Numbered from the stretch's first letter, positions 39,041-54,996 are shown. The stretch: 64,000 nt of DNA from Bradyrhizobium arachidis (GCF_015291705.1 NZ_CP030050.1:6634001-6698000); one strand, 5' to 3'. The notes: generated by a model not told the origin, from the letters alone. Program-made: numbers and translations.

Positions 39041-40014
39041 AAGCCGTTCTCTGCAGCTCCTTCACCGGCCCGCAGGATTTGCGCGTCGGTGAGATCGACG
39101 AGCCGAAGCCGGCCGGCGACGAGGTCCTGATCGACGTCCACGCCGCCTCCGTCAGCTTCATGGACCAGTTGATGGTCTCAGGCCTTTACCAGATGCGGCC
39201 ACCAACGCCGTTCGTGCCGGGCACGGAGGCATCCGGTGTCGTCGTCGCAGTCGGCGCCAAGGTCACGACATTCGCACCGGGCGATCGCGTGGCGTGCAGT
39301 AGCTGGACCGGCGGCTACGCCGAACGGATGACAGCGAAGGAATCGAAGACGGTGCGCTTGCCCGATGGCGTCGCGTTCGAAACCGCGGCGACGGTGCTGC
39401 ACAATTACGGCACGGCCCATTATGCGCTGGTCGAGCGCGCGCAGGCACGGCGCGGCGAAACCGTTTTCGTTACCGGCGCGGCCGGCGGGGTCGGACTTGC
39501 CGCCGTCGACCTCGCTCGCCATCTCGGGCTGCGCGTCATCGCCGGTGTCGGCTCCGATGACAAGGCGGCCCTGGTGCGCGGTTACGGCGCCAGCGATGTG
39601 ATCAACTATCGCAGCGAGGATCTGCGCGACCGGCTCAAGTCGATCACATCAGGAGACGGCATCGATGTCGGCTTCGACAATGTCGGCGGTGCAATCTTCG
39701 AGCAGATGGCCCGCCTGATGAAATGGGGCGGCCGGCTGATGCCGATCGGCTTCACCGGCGGGGTGATACCACAGGTCCCGATGAACCTGCCGCTGCTGAA
39801 GAACTATTCCATCATCGGCGTTTTCGCCGGCGCCTGGGCCGAGAAATTCCCCCATGAGGCCGCGCGCGTGAACGACACGCTGATGCACTTGCTGGCCGAG
39901 GGACAAATCCGTCCGCACATCGACCGCGTCCTCCCTTTGGAGGAGGCCGGCAACGCCATGCGCGCCGTGGCCAACCGGACGGTTCAGGGAAGAATTGTGC
40001 TCAAGATCAGGTAG
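39037..40014 (+). CDS. NADPH:quinone oxidoreductase / zinc-independent MDR alcohol dehydrogenase
   Basis: 325 residues. Medium-chain dehydrogenase layout: GroES-like domain with VPGTEASGVVVAVGAKV and PGDRVACSSWTGGYAE, Rossmann part VFVTGAAGGVGLAAVDLAR. The zinc-binding Cys/His set of classical ADHs is missing, which points to a quinone oxidoreductase. It is translationally coupled to the methyltransferase (ATGA overlap at 39037-39040). Confidence 0.88.
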   Translation: MKAVLCSSFTGPQDLRVGEIDEPKPAGDEVLIDVHAASVSFMDQLMVSGLYQMRPPTPFVPGTEASGVVVAVGAKVTTFAPGDRVACSSWTGGYAERMTAKESKTVRLPDGVAFETAATVLHNYGTAHYALVERAQARRGETVFVTGAAGGVGLAAVDLARHLGLRVIAGVGSDDKAALVRGYGASDVINYRSEDLRDRLKSITSGDGIDVGFDNVGGAIFEQMARLMKWGGRLMPIGFTGGVIPQVPMNLPLLKNYSIIGVFAGAWAEKFPHEAARVNDTLMHLLAEGQIRPHIDRVLPLEEAGNAMRAVANRTVQGRIVLKIR

Positions 40015-40049
40015 AATGCGCGGCGAACGGCAACAGAGGAGGGCAGGAC

Positions 40050-40802
40050 GTGACCGAGATCATCATCGCCAGGCGCTTCTGCGGCCCTCCGAACTCCGGC
40101 AATGGCGGCTATGTCTGCGGCCGGCTCGCCCGGCACATTCCCGGCGGCGCCGAGGTGACGCTGCGCGCGCCGCCTCCCCTGGACACGCCGCTCGATGCGG
40201 TCGCCGCCGAGGATGGTGCTTGGGAGCTTCGCGATGGCGCCAAGGTCGTTGCGACCGGGCGCGCGGCGAGCGTCGAGCTCGCGCAGCTCGAGACGGCCAG
40301 CTTGCAGGAAGCACGCGCCGCCGAACTGCTGGCGCTGTTCGAGCCGCACGAGCATCCGCTGCCGAACTGTTTCGTCTGCGGTCCCGCGCGAGCGCAGGGC
40401 GATGGCCTGCGCATCTTCACCGGGCCGCTCAAGCGTCGTGCGCAGAACGCCGTTCTCGCCGCAACCTGGACGCCCGATCCGAACCTCGCCGCCGAGGGCG
40501 GCCTGGTCGCGCCGGAATTTGTCTGGTCGGCGCTCGATTGTCCCACCGGCTTTGCCAGCAATTGCAATCCGCAGAGCGGCAGCTACGACAAGACGCCGCT
40601 CCTGCTCGGACGGATGTCGGCGCGGATCGAGGCCCGCCCGCGCCCCGGCGCCCCCTGCATCATCACCGCCTGGCCAACCGGCCGCGACGGCCGCAAGCGC
40701 ACGGCGGAGGCCGCGCTCCATGATGAAGCCGGGACGCTGCTGGCCGTGGCGAAGACGACATGGATCGCGGTGGAGCGCGACGTGCTGCTCGGGCGCGGGT
40801 AA
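40050..40802 (+). CDS. Conserved hypothetical protein, hotdog-like
   Basis: 250 residues, GTG start behind GAGGAGGGCAGGAC. The beginning FCGPPNSGNGGYVCGRLA resembles a hotdog-fold first motif. NCFVCGPARAQGDGLRIF in the middle, with a CxxCG pair, is its most distinctive feature. No signal peptide or membrane segment. It lies 35 bases after the quinone oxidoreductase and is probably the last gene of that operon. Possible acyl-CoA binding is a guess from the fold. Confidence 0.55.
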   Translation: MTEIIIARRFCGPPNSGNGGYVCGRLARHIPGGAEVTLRAPPPLDTPLDAVAAEDGAWELRDGAKVVATGRAASVELAQLETASLQEARAAELLALFEPHEHPLPNCFVCGPARAQGDGLRIFTGPLKRRAQNAVLAATWTPDPNLAAEGGLVAPEFVWSALDCPTGFASNCNPQSGSYDKTPLLLGRMSARIEARPRPGAPCIITAWPTGRDGRKRTAEAALHDEAGTLLAVAKTTWIAVERDVLLGRG

Positions 40803-40806
40803 AGGT

Positions 40807-40908
40807 CTCGTAGGGTGGGCAAAGGCGCGCAGCGCCGTGCCCACGACTTCTCTCTCAGCGTCATCGATAGACATGGTGGGCACGCTCCGCTTTGCCCACC
40901 CTACGAGA
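40807..40908. repeat. Dispersed repeat family C copy 1 (GTAGGGTGGGCAAAG)
   Basis: Inverted arms TCTCGTAGGGTGGGCAAAG and CTTTGCCCACCCTACGAGA; inside, CCGTGCCCACGAC faces ATGGTGGGCACG. Two more copies are at 53224-53314 and 53340-53430. It separates two convergent genes. Confidence 0.88.
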
Positions 40909-40919
40909 TCTCCCCGGCC

Positions 40920-42119
40920 TTACGCGCCCTGCTCCACCATCTCCTGCAGCCGCACCAGCTCTGCCTCGAGATCCCGCTCCACATCCGCCGCGCGAATGTC
41001 GATCACCCGATAGTCGCGCGCCTCCAGCCATGCCCGCCGCGACGCGCGGTCGGCGGCGATGGCCTCGCCCTCGCCCGGGTTGACCAGCTCGATCGCGATC
41101 CGGTGCGGGAACGAGACGAAGTCGGGGATGTGGCGGCCGACCGGGGTCTGGCGCTTGAACCCACCTGCGAAGCGGCGGTCGCGGGTCAGGGCCTGCCAGA
41201 GCAGGCGCTCGGCATCGGTGGGGTTGCGGCGGAGCAGGCGCGCGAGACCGCGCACGGTCGAGCCGCTGTCGGGCGCGCCGCCCGCCTGCCCATGCTCGGC
41301 GAGCAGCGCGCGCAGGCGCGTCGCCTGCTCGCCGTCGAGCACGCCGCCCTTGGCCGGGCCCTTGCGTCCCTCGGCGATCGCCATGACGACCCCATGAAGG
41401 GTGTGCATGTCCTGCTTGGTCGGGTCCATGCGGGTGAAGATGTTGCGCAGGTTCACCAGCATGGTGTCGCGCTTCTCGGCCGGCCGCAGGAATTCGACCT
41501 TGTCGAGCTCGCGGACCAGGTTCTCGAAGAAGGCCTGGATCTGGTGCTGCGAGGCGCGCTCGGACCGCTCGGGCATGGCATGCGGCAGCGCGCCGGCTGT
41601 CGCCCGCTTGAACCATTCATAGCCGACCAGCAGCACGGCCTGGGCGAGGTTGAGCGAGGCGAAGCCCGGATTGACCGGGAAGGTGATGATGCGGTTGGAG
41701 AGCCCGACCTCCTCATTGGTCAGCCCCCAGCGCTCGCGGCCGAACAGGATGCCGCACCTGCCGCCGGTCGCGACGTGACCGGCGATTTCGCTCGCTGCGG
41801 CCTCCGGCCCGACCACGGGCTTGGCCTGATCGTGGGGACGCGCGGTGGTGGCAAACAGGAGGTCGAGGTCGGCGACCGCCTGCTCCACCGTGTCGAACAA
41901 TTCGACCTTTTCCAGAATGTGGTCGGCGCCGGCCGCCGCGCGCTGGGCCGCGATGTTGGGCCAGCCGTCCCTGGGATTGACGATGCGCAGGGCGCCAAGC
42001 GCAAAATTGCCCATGGCGCGCGCGCACATGCCGATGTTCTCGCCGAGCTGCGGCTCGACCAGGATGACGATGGGACCGTCGAGGGAGAGGCCCGCCTTGC
42101 TCTTGTCAGTCCCCGACAT
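40920..42119 (-). CDS. trmJ: TrmJ-type tRNA methyltransferase fused to a DUF559 endonuclease-like domain
   Basis: 399 residues. Residues 14-250 are a SPOUT 2'-O-methyltransferase: VILVEPQLGENIGMCARAMG (motif 1), GILFGRERWGLTNEE (motif 2) and GFASLNLAQAVLLVGYEWF (motif 3), closest to TrmJ, which methylates tRNA position 32. Residues 288-399 are DUF559: RLLRRNPTDAERLLWQALT, FKRQTPVGRHIPDF, IAIELVNPGE. Free-standing TrmJ is about 250 residues, so the tail is an addition. In DUF559 the last motif is normally like IELDGGQH; here it is VNPGE, so nuclease activity is doubtful. Confidence 0.85.
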   Translation of the reverse strand: MSGTDKSKAGLSLDGPIVILVEPQLGENIGMCARAMGNFALGALRIVNPRDGWPNIAAQRAAAGADHILEKVELFDTVEQAVADLDLLFATTARPHDQAKPVVGPEAAASEIAGHVATGGRCGILFGRERWGLTNEEVGLSNRIITFPVNPGFASLNLAQAVLLVGYEWFKRATAGALPHAMPERSERASQHQIQAFFENLVRELDKVEFLRPAEKRDTMLVNLRNIFTRMDPTKQDMHTLHGVVMAIAEGRKGPAKGGVLDGEQATRLRALLAEHGQAGGAPDSGSTVRGLARLLRRNPTDAERLLWQALTRDRRFAGGFKRQTPVGRHIPDFVSFPHRIAIELVNPGEGEAIAADRASRRAWLEARDYRVIDIRAADVERDLEAELVRLQEMVEQGA

Positions 42120-42462
42120 CTCGCTTCGCTTTCACACTGTCTCTCAAGGCCTTGGCAGGGCGCTCTCAGGAATTGATTCAAAGGCCGGCCGCAGGGCCGG
42201 CCATGGCCGTCAGCCTGTCGTTTGCCTGTCCTGACAAAATTCTCAAGGGAAATAACGGGGTTAGAATCGACTTTTGAATCTCCTCTGAAGGCTGAGGCCC
42301 GCCCCCGCGCCAGGGCCGCTCCCCGCCCCCCATCTGGGCAAGCTGGATGAGCTAAAAGTGCATAATCCCTTGGCTTTCGCCCGCCGCGGTCCGGTGCTAA
42401 GAGGCGGCGGATATTCACGTTGGCGCGCTTCTGGCGCCGTTCCCAAGAGGGCTTCCCCGATC

Positions 42463-43677
42463 ATGGCAAAAATCAAGGTATCCAATCCCGTCGTCGAACT
42501 CGATGGCGACGAGATGACCCGGATCATCTGGCAGTACATCAAGGACAAGCTGATCAACCCGTACCTTGACGTCGAGCTGCTGTATTTCGACCTGGGCATG
42601 GAATACCGCGACCACACCAACGATCAGGTCACCATCGACGCCGCCGAGGCGATCAAGAAGGTCGGCGTCGGCGTCAAGTGCGCCACCATCACGCCGGACG
42701 AGGCCCGGGTGAAGGAGTTCAACCTCAAGCAGATGTGGAAGTCGCCGAACGGCACCATCCGCAACATCCTCGGCGGCGTGATCTTCCGCGAGCCGATCAT
42801 CTGCAAGAACGTGCCGCGCCTCGTTCCCGGCTGGACCAAGCCGATCATCATCGGCCGCCACGCCTATGGCGACCAGTACCGCGCCACCGACATCAAGTTC
42901 CCGGGCAAGGGCACCCTCTCGCTGAAGTTCGTCGGCGAGGACGGCACCGTGATCGAGAAGGAAGTGTTCAAGGCTCCGGGCGCCGGCGTCGCCATGGAGA
43001 TGTACAATCTCGACGATTCCATCATCGACTTCGCCCGCGCCTCCTTCAACTACGGCCTGCTGCGCGGCTACCCGGTGTATCTGTCGACCAAGAACACGAT
43101 CCTCAAGGTCTATGACGGCCGCTTCAAGGACATCTTCCAGGAGATCTTCGACAAGGAGTTCAAGAAGGAGTTCGACGCCAAGGGCCTGACCTACGAGCAC
43201 CGCCTGATCGACGACATGGTGGCCTCGGCGCTGAAGTGGTCCGGCGGTTATGTCTGGGCCTGTAAGAACTATGACGGCGACGTGCAGTCCGACACGGTGG
43301 CGCAGGGCTACGGCTCGCTCGGCCTGATGACCTCGGTGCTGCTCACCCCCGACGGCAAGACCGTCGAGGCGGAAGCCGCCCACGGCACGGTGACCCGCCA
43401 CTACCGCGAGCACCAGAAGGGCAAGGAGACCTCGACCAACTCGATCGCGTCGATCTTCGCCTGGACCCGTGGCCTGTCGCACCGCGCCAAGCTCGACAAC
43501 AATGCCGAGCTCGCCAAGTTCGCCGCGACCCTCGAGAAGGTCTGCGTCGACACCGTCGAGGCCGGCTACATGACCAAGGACCTCGCGCTGCTGGTCGGCG
43601 CCGACCAGCGCTGGCTCTCGACCACGGGCTTCCTCGACAAGGTCGCGGAAAACCTGACGAAGGCGCTGGCGGCCTAA
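42463..43677 (+). CDS. icd: NADP-dependent isocitrate dehydrogenase
   Basis: 404 residues from the ATG at 42463; the frame is open 35 codons upstream without domain support. This is the dimeric eukaryote-like type used by rhizobia. Isocitrate-binding [19 protein letters not shown], cofactor and metal region [20 protein letters not shown], and [17 protein letters not shown] near the C-terminus. It makes 2-oxoglutarate for the TCA cycle. A single-gene unit ending in a strong terminator; the 340-base region upstream holds its promoter. Confidence 0.97.
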   Translation: MAKIKVSNPVVELDGDEMTRIIWQYIKDKLINPYLDVELLYFDLGMEYRDHTNDQVTIDAAEAIKKVGVGVKCATITPDEARVKEFNLKQMWKSPNGTIRNILGGVIFREPIICKNVPRLVPGWTKPIIIGRHAYGDQYRATDIKFPGKGTLSLKFVGEDGTVIEKEVFKAPGAGVAMEMYNLDDSIIDFARASFNYGLLRGYPVYLSTKNTILKVYDGRFKDIFQEIFDKEFKKEFDAKGLTYEHRLIDDMVASALKWSGGYVWACKNYDGDVQSDTVAQGYGSLGLMTSVLLTPDGKTVEAEAAHGTVTRHYREHQKGKETSTNSIASIFAWTRGLSHRAKLDNNAELAKFAATLEKVCVDTVEAGYMTKDLALLVGADQRWLSTTGFLDKVAENLTKALAA

Positions 43678-43718
43678 GCTGCCATCCGCAATTTCGCCCG
43701 ACTGGGTCAGACATCATC

Positions 43719-43753
43719 ACGGGCCGCGCCAAAAGCGCGGCCCGTCTTTTTTT
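43719..43753 (+). terminator. Rho-independent terminator of icd
   Basis: A perfect 11-bp stem (ACGGGCCGCGC / GCGCGGCCCGT) with a CAAAA loop, followed by seven T. It begins 41 bases after the icd stop. Confidence 0.95.
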
Positions 43754-43778
43754 AGAGACCTTTCGCGGAGATGCGACC

Positions 43779-44282
43779 ATGTCGATCAAGTCTGTCGTCC
43801 CCTGCCTGCTACTGCTCACCGCCATGGCCGGGCCGGCTGTCGCGGCAGAGGCGCTCCCCGAAGCCATCGCCGTATCAGGCGAGAGCGTCGTGCTCAGCGT
43901 CCACGCCGAGGGCGCGCAGGTCTATGAGTGCAAGGCGGCCGCCGACGGCAAGCTCGCCTGGGCCTTCCGCGAGCCGATCGCGACGCTGCTATCCGAGGGC
44001 AAGACCATCGGCCGCCACTATGCCGGCCCGAGCTGGGAGCTCGCCGACGGCAGCGCGGTGGTCGGCAAGGCCATCGGCAACGCGCCGGGCACCACGCCTG
44101 CCGATATCCCCTGGCTGAAGCTGGAGGTCGCCTCCCGTCGCGGCAGCGGCACCCTGACGCCCGTCACCACCGTCCAGCGCATCAACACCCACGGCGGCAA
44201 GCTCGAGGGTTCTTGCGACAAGACCGGCGATTTCAGGAGCGCGCCCTATTCGGCCGACTATATCTTCCTGAAGAAAGGCTGA
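43779..44282 (+). CDS. DUF3455 secreted protein
   Basis: 167 residues. Signal peptide SVVPCLLLLTAMAGPAVAA. The mature protein has the DUF3455 pattern: GAQVYECKAAADGKLAWAFR, GRHYAGPSWELADGSAVVGK, and TTVQRINTHGGKLEGSCDKTG near the end, with two Cys that may pair. It is periplasmic and of unknown role. Convergent with the channel gene; only 4 bases separate their ends. Confidence 0.85.
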   Translation: MSIKSVVPCLLLLTAMAGPAVAAEALPEAIAVSGESVVLSVHAEGAQVYECKAAADGKLAWAFREPIATLLSEGKTIGRHYAGPSWELADGSAVVGKAIGNAPGTTPADIPWLKLEVASRRGSGTLTPVTTVQRINTHGGKLEGSCDKTGDFRSAPYSADYIFLKKG

Positions 44283-44286
44283 CCGC

Positions 44287-45513
44287 TCAGCGGTCGGTAT
44301 CCTCGCGCTCCGCCTGCGCCAGCTCTGCCGCGGCAAGATCGCCGGTCTCCTCCAGCCGCGCTTTTGCGGTTTCGTGGACATGGGCGGCGAGCGTCGGCAT
44401 GCGCGCGATCAGGGCGTGAAAATCCTGGGCATCGAGCAAGAGCAGCCGGGTCTTGCGCGTCGCCGTCACGGTGCCGCTGCGTTTTGTCTTGTGCAGCAGC
44501 GCGATCTCGCCGAAGAAGGTGCCGTCGCCGAGCCGCACCTGCTGGCTCGGCAGCGATATCTCGACCTCGCCGGCGGTGATGAAATACATCGACGAGGCGG
44601 CATCGCCCCGCCGCACCAGCACCTCGCCCTGCTCGATGGTGCGCGCCCGCAACAGGCGCATGATGTCGGCGATCTCCGCGGCGGACAGATGCGAGAATAG
44701 CGGCACCCGCGCCAGCATGCCCCAGGTCACGACGAAGTCGCGCCGCCTCACCTCCTCCGCGAACGCCGAGGAGATGATCGCGACCGGCAGCGCGATCATG
44801 GCAAAGCCCGAGATGATCGCGAACACCGAGATGAATTTTCCGAGCGGCGTCACCGGCACGACGTCGCCATAGCCGACGGTGCCGAGCGTCACGATCGCCC
44901 ACCACATCGCATCCGGAATGGTGCCGAGCTTGCCGGGCTGCACGTCGCGCTCGACGGCATAGAGCAGCGAGGCGAAGGTCAGCACCACGCCGAACAGGAT
45001 GACGACGCAGCCGATCAGCGCGCGCCGCTCGGCATGCACGGCCGCCAGCAGCGAGCGCATCGCCGGCGAATAGCGGATCAGCTTGAAGAAGGGCAGCACG
45101 CCGAGCCCGGCCAGGGTCGCGTGCCGGCCGGTGGCGAGCACGACCGCTGCGGGGAGGAATGCCATGAGGTCGATGATTCCGAGCGCGGAGAAGGCATAAG
45201 AGAGCCGGTCGGACAGCGCCGAGCCGTTGCGCTGGGTGTGCCCCGCCACCGTCCACAGCCGCGCCAGATATTCGAGCGCGAACACGATGACGGCGAAGAC
45301 GGCGATCGCGCCGAACAGCGTGTCGAACCGCGCGTCCAGCTCCGGCACCGAGGCGAGGACCATCGCGGCGACGTTCAGCACGATGACGCCGATGATCAGC
45401 TGGATGAAGCGCGATCCGACCGAATAGGCCAGCGGATCGTGCTCCAGCAATTCGTAGAGGCGATCCCTCAAATCGGGATCGGAAAGCCCAATTCCTCGCG
45501 GAACGAGGCGCAT
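44287..45513 (-). CDS. Cyclic-nucleotide-gated potassium channel, MloK1-like
   Basis: 408 residues. Six transmembrane helices in the first 250 residues, pore filter TVGYGD at 212-217. The cytoplasmic cyclic-nucleotide-binding domain covers about residues 265-370, with GEVEISLPSQQ, FFGEIALL and the phosphate-contacting Arg in TKRSGTVTA. This is the layout of the Mesorhizobium loti channel MloK1. There is no ankyrin or PAS extension. Its start lies 7 bases from the alaS stop on the same strand, so it may be transcribed with alaS read-through. Confidence 0.9.
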   Translation of the reverse strand: MRLVPRGIGLSDPDLRDRLYELLEHDPLAYSVGSRFIQLIIGVIVLNVAAMVLASVPELDARFDTLFGAIAVFAVIVFALEYLARLWTVAGHTQRNGSALSDRLSYAFSALGIIDLMAFLPAAVVLATGRHATLAGLGVLPFFKLIRYSPAMRSLLAAVHAERRALIGCVVILFGVVLTFASLLYAVERDVQPGKLGTIPDAMWWAIVTLGTVGYGDVVPVTPLGKFISVFAIISGFAMIALPVAIISSAFAEEVRRRDFVVTWGMLARVPLFSHLSAAEIADIMRLLRARTIEQGEVLVRRGDAASSMYFITAGEVEISLPSQQVRLGDGTFFGEIALLHKTKRSGTVTATRKTRLLLLDAQDFHALIARMPTLAAHVHETAKARLEETGDLAAAELAQAEREDTDR

Positions 45514-45519
45514 CGGCCT

Positions 45520-48198
<2,679 letters not shown>

Positions 48199-48428
48199 GT
48201 TCATCCAATCGGGTGTGCTTGGACCCGCTGATTTGCCATCCAAACCTGTCGATTTGGGCTGTTATCTGCGGGCCAAAGCGCTTTTAGACAAGGCAAGCTT
48301 CGCTGTCCAGAAACTGTGCAGAGAGATCAGTGGGTTGCCGCAGGCGCTCAATCCCGTTGAAAGCCGCAAGGTCTGCGTTGACAGGCTTGGCCGGCCTGTG
48401 GTCTGTACCCATCTATATCGTACGGCCA

Positions 48429-48596
48429 CGTCGGGAGAGACCGGCTTCATTGCCGGCGCCGAAGGAGCAACCGCCCCGGAAACTCTCAGGCAAAAGGACC
48501 GCGTGGCTTTGACGACATCTGGAAAGAGGCGCTGGCGGGCGTAAGGCCCGGATAGCGTCCGCCGACGGGATAATACTCTCAGGCACAGCGACAGAT
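48429..48596 (+). ncRNA. Tandem glycine riboswitch upstream of gcvTHP
   Basis: Two glycine aptamers in series. The first (about 48432-48510) has GGGAGAGACC, GCGCCGAAGGAGCAA and ACTCTCAGGCAAAAGGACCG. The second (about 48518-48595) has CTGGAAAGAGGCGC, GGCGCC-like GTAAGGCCCGG and ACTCTCAGGCACAGCGACAG. Both repeats of ACTCTCAGGCA are the classic P3b/core signature. Downstream, a stem CGGGGA/TCCCCG (48618-48633) followed by GGGG near the start codon can serve as the expression platform. In this class glycine usually turns the operon on. Confidence 0.95.
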
Positions 48597-48656
48597 GGGG
48601 CTTCGACTGGTTTGTCTCGGGGAATCGTCCCCGGGGAACCGCCGAGGACCCCTGTG

Positions 48657-49805
48657 ATGGTTGCGCCAGACGACAAGAACTCCCTGAAACGTACCCCCCT
48701 TTACGACCTTCACGTGTCGCTCGGCGGCAAGATGGTGCCGTTCGCGGGCTATGACATGCCCGTGCAGTACCCCGCTGGCGTGCTGAAGGAGCACCTCCAG
48801 ACCCGCACCCAAGCCGGCCTGTTCGACGTCTCCCATATGGGCCAGCTCGCGCTCCGGCCGAAATCCGGCAAGATCGAGGATGCCGCCCGCGCGCTGGAAC
48901 GGCTGGTGCCGCAGGATATCGTGGCGATTGCACCTAGCCGGCAACGCTACGCCCAGTTCACCAATGAAGACGGCGGGATTCTCGACGATCTGATGGTTGC
49001 CAATTTCGGCGACCACCTGTTCCTGGTCGTCAATGCCGCCTGCAAGGACGCTGACGAGGCGCATCTGCGCGCGCATCTCTCGGACGACTGCATCATCGAT
49101 TCGCTTGAAGACCGCGCGCTGATCGCGCTGCAGGGCCCGAAGGCGGAGTCAGCACTGGCGAAATTATGTGCAGAGGCGCCCGCCATGAAGTTCATGGACG
49201 CCGGCCCGCACACGGTTGCCGGGCTCGACTGCTTCGTCTCGCGTTCCGGCTACACCGGCGAGGACGGTTTTGAGATTTCAGTCCCCGCGGCCGACGCTGA
49301 ACGTCTCGCCAAAACACTCCTGGAAAACCCGGACGTAATGCCGATCGGCTTGGGGGCTCGCGACAGCCTGCGGCTCGAAGCCGGGCTCTGCCTCTACGGC
49401 CACGACATCGACACCGCGACGACGCCGGTCGAAGCTGCGCTGGAATGGTCGGTGCAGAAGAGCCGTCGCAGCGGCGGCGCACGCGCCGGCAGCTTTCCTG
49501 GCGCGGACAAGATCCTCGCGCATTTCGACAACGGCGCATCCCGCCGCCGCGTCGGCTTGCGCGCCGAGGGCCGCGCGCCGGTGCGCGAGGGCGCGCTGCT
49601 GTTTGCCGATAGCGCGGGCGGCGAGCCGATCGGAAAAGTCACCTCGGGCGGCTTCGGCCCGAGCCTGAATGCGCCGGTCGCGATGGGCTATGTGCCCGCG
49701 GCCCTGAGCGCGCTTGACACAAAAATCTTCGCCGAGGTGCGCGGGCAACGTTTGCCGCTCACCGTCGCCGCCATGCCCTTCGTGAAAAACACCTACAAAC
49801 GCTGA
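48657..49805 (+). CDS. gcvT: Glycine cleavage system T protein (aminomethyltransferase)
   Basis: 382 residues from the ATG at 48657; a GTG directly before it (48654) is also possible, and CCGAGGACC is the ribosome site. It transfers the methylene group to tetrahydrofolate, releasing ammonia from H-protein. Features: [31 protein letters not shown], the folate site Asp region [35 protein letters not shown]. First gene of gcvT-H-P, controlled by the glycine riboswitch 60 bases upstream. Confidence 0.96.
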   Translation: MVAPDDKNSLKRTPLYDLHVSLGGKMVPFAGYDMPVQYPAGVLKEHLQTRTQAGLFDVSHMGQLALRPKSGKIEDAARALERLVPQDIVAIAPSRQRYAQFTNEDGGILDDLMVANFGDHLFLVVNAACKDADEAHLRAHLSDDCIIDSLEDRALIALQGPKAESALAKLCAEAPAMKFMDAGPHTVAGLDCFVSRSGYTGEDGFEISVPAADAERLAKTLLENPDVMPIGLGARDSLRLEAGLCLYGHDIDTATTPVEAALEWSVQKSRRSGGARAGSFPGADKILAHFDNGASRRRVGLRAEGRAPVREGALLFADSAGGEPIGKVTSGGFGPSLNAPVAMGYVPAALSALDTKIFAEVRGQRLPLTVAAMPFVKNTYKR

Positions 49806-49815
49806 GGACAAGACA

Positions 49816-50184
49816 ATGACCACGACGCTGTACACTTCCGACCACGAATGGCTCGCCATCGACGGCGATGTCGCCACCGTCGGCATCACCGATTATGCGC
49901 AGCAGCAGCTCGGCGACGTCGTGTTCGTCGAATTGCCCAAGGTCGGCCGCGCGTTGAAGAAGGCCGAAGCCGCCGCCGTCGTGGAATCCGTGAAAGCCGC
50001 CTCCGACGTCTATGCGCCTGTTACGGGCGAAGTGCTCGAGACCAACGATGCCCTCGCCGCCGAGCCGGCGCTGGTGAACTCGGACGCGCAAGGCAAGGCG
50101 TGGTTCTTCAAGATCAAGATTGCCGACAAAAGCGAGCTCGGCGGCCTCATGGATGAAGCCGCCTACAAGGCACATACGGCGTGA
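49816..50184 (+). CDS. gcvH: Glycine cleavage system H protein
   Basis: 122 residues. Lipoyl carrier that shuttles the aminomethyl group between GcvP, GcvT and lipoamide dehydrogenase. The lipoylated Lys is K60 in [14 protein letters not shown]. The N-terminal [13 protein letters not shown] and C-terminal DESAYKAHTA-type end fit the family. It starts 10 bases after gcvT with GAGGACAAGACA upstream. Confidence 0.97.
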   Translation: MTTTLYTSDHEWLAIDGDVATVGITDYAQQQLGDVVFVELPKVGRALKKAEAAAVVESVKAASDVYAPVTGEVLETNDALAAEPALVNSDAQGKAWFFKIKIADKSELGGLMDEAAYKAHTA

Positions 50185-50216
50185 AGATCATGAGCCGAGC
50201 CGCCGCCCCACACTCA

Positions 50217-50320
50217 CTGTCATGCCCCGCGAAGGCGGGGCATCCAGTAAACGCAGCCGGTTCGGCTAGACCCGAGAGGCCGCGGCGTACTGGATCGCCC
50301 GCCTTCGCGGGCGACGACAG
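50217..50320. repeat. Palindromic repeat between gcvH and gcvP
   Basis: Arms CTGTCATGCCCCGCGAAGGC...GCATCCAGTA and TACTGGATCGCCC...CGCGGGCGACGACAG are inverted. It is an intra-operon element, which could lower or raise gcvP expression relative to gcvTH through mRNA stability. Confidence 0.8.
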
Positions 50321-50339
50321 CAACTCCTAGCGAGGACCC

Positions 50340-53207
<2,868 letters not shown>

Positions 53208-53223
53208 GACGCAACGGAGGTTT

Positions 53224-53314
53224 CGTAGGGTGGGCAAAGCGCAAGCGTGCCCACCACCTTTCGGCACGTTGGAATATGGTGGGCACGGCGCTACGCGCCT
53301 TTGCCCACCCTACG
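53224..53314. repeat. Dispersed repeat family C copy 2
   Basis: CGTAGGGTGGGCAAAGCGC...GTGCCCACCACCTTTC, then ATGGTGGGCACGGCGC and CTTTGCCCACCCTACG: a full inverted-repeat unit, 17 bases after gcvP. Confidence 0.9.
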
Positions 53315-53339
53315 GTCCGATTTAGGGGACAACCAGTTT

Positions 53340-53430
53340 CGTAGGGTGGGCAAAGCGGAGCGTGCCCACCACCTTTGCATGCGGTGAAAGATGGTGGGCA
53401 CGGCGCTTACGTGCCTTTGCCCACCCTACG
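53340..53430. repeat. Dispersed repeat family C copy 3
   Basis: CGTAGGGTGGGCAAAGCGG...GTGCCCACCACCTTTG, then ATGGTGGGCACGGCGC and CTTTGCCCACCCTACG. It is in direct tandem with copy 2, 25 bases apart; together they fill most of the gcvP-recA gap. Confidence 0.9.
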
Positions 53431-53530
53431 GCTGCGAAAGCACCTCGAGGGCACAACCAGCGACCGGCTTTCGCGATCCCATCGCAGAGCCGTTCGTTGG
53501 TGAGGTGCGTGCCACCCCACTGTCACGCCC

Positions 53531-53580
53531 AAAACGAAACGGGCACTGAAGACGTCGGCAACTCAACGTCCTCAGCGCCC
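53531..53580 (-). terminator. Probable terminator of recA
   Basis: On the minus strand a 15-bp stem with two mismatches (GGGCGCTGAGGACGT / ACGTCTTCAGTGCCC) is followed by GTTTCGTTTT. It begins about 30 bases after the recA stop codon. Confidence 0.7.
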
Positions 53581-53610
53581 GCTCCTCGCGAAAACTCTTC
53601 GCGTTAAGGC

Positions 53611-54699
<1,089 letters not shown>

Positions 54700-54790
54700 T
54701 GGGTCGTGCTCCTTATGGCGAGGATTCGCGTGTGGGACAAACGATTGGGCGGCGGGTCGTCGATAAAAGTATGTACCCTATCTGTTCTAT

Positions 54791-54805
54791 GTTCGCAATA
54801 TGTTC
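54791..54805. promoter_or_regulatory. LexA (SOS) box upstream of recA
   Basis: GTTCGCAATATGTTC fits the alphaproteobacterial LexA direct repeat GTTC-N7-GTTC exactly. A third GTTC lies 7 bases earlier (54784). It sits 92-106 bases upstream of the recA start codon, a usual place for the recA SOS operator. Confidence 0.88.
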
Positions 54806-54996
54806 TTTCGCGAATTCGGGTGCTGTCCGTATTTGACCCTCGGTGTCCCAGTTTGTTCTAGCGAGTGTCCTAAGTTCAATTTTGAACCAATGCGGCCGGT
54901 GGTAGTTGAGGCCGCATCACCGGCTTCGGCTCTGCCCGTAGGCGTCGGTGGCTGAGAGACCGAGAGCGCTCCCGCCTGCTACCAGGGAGCGCCGCT

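Noticed and set aside
54874..54887. GTTCAATTTTGAAC inverted repeat near recA, considered as a Gram-positive-type LexA site
   Set aside because: Spacing and organism do not fit; the alphaproteobacterial box at 54791 is a direct repeat and sufficient.
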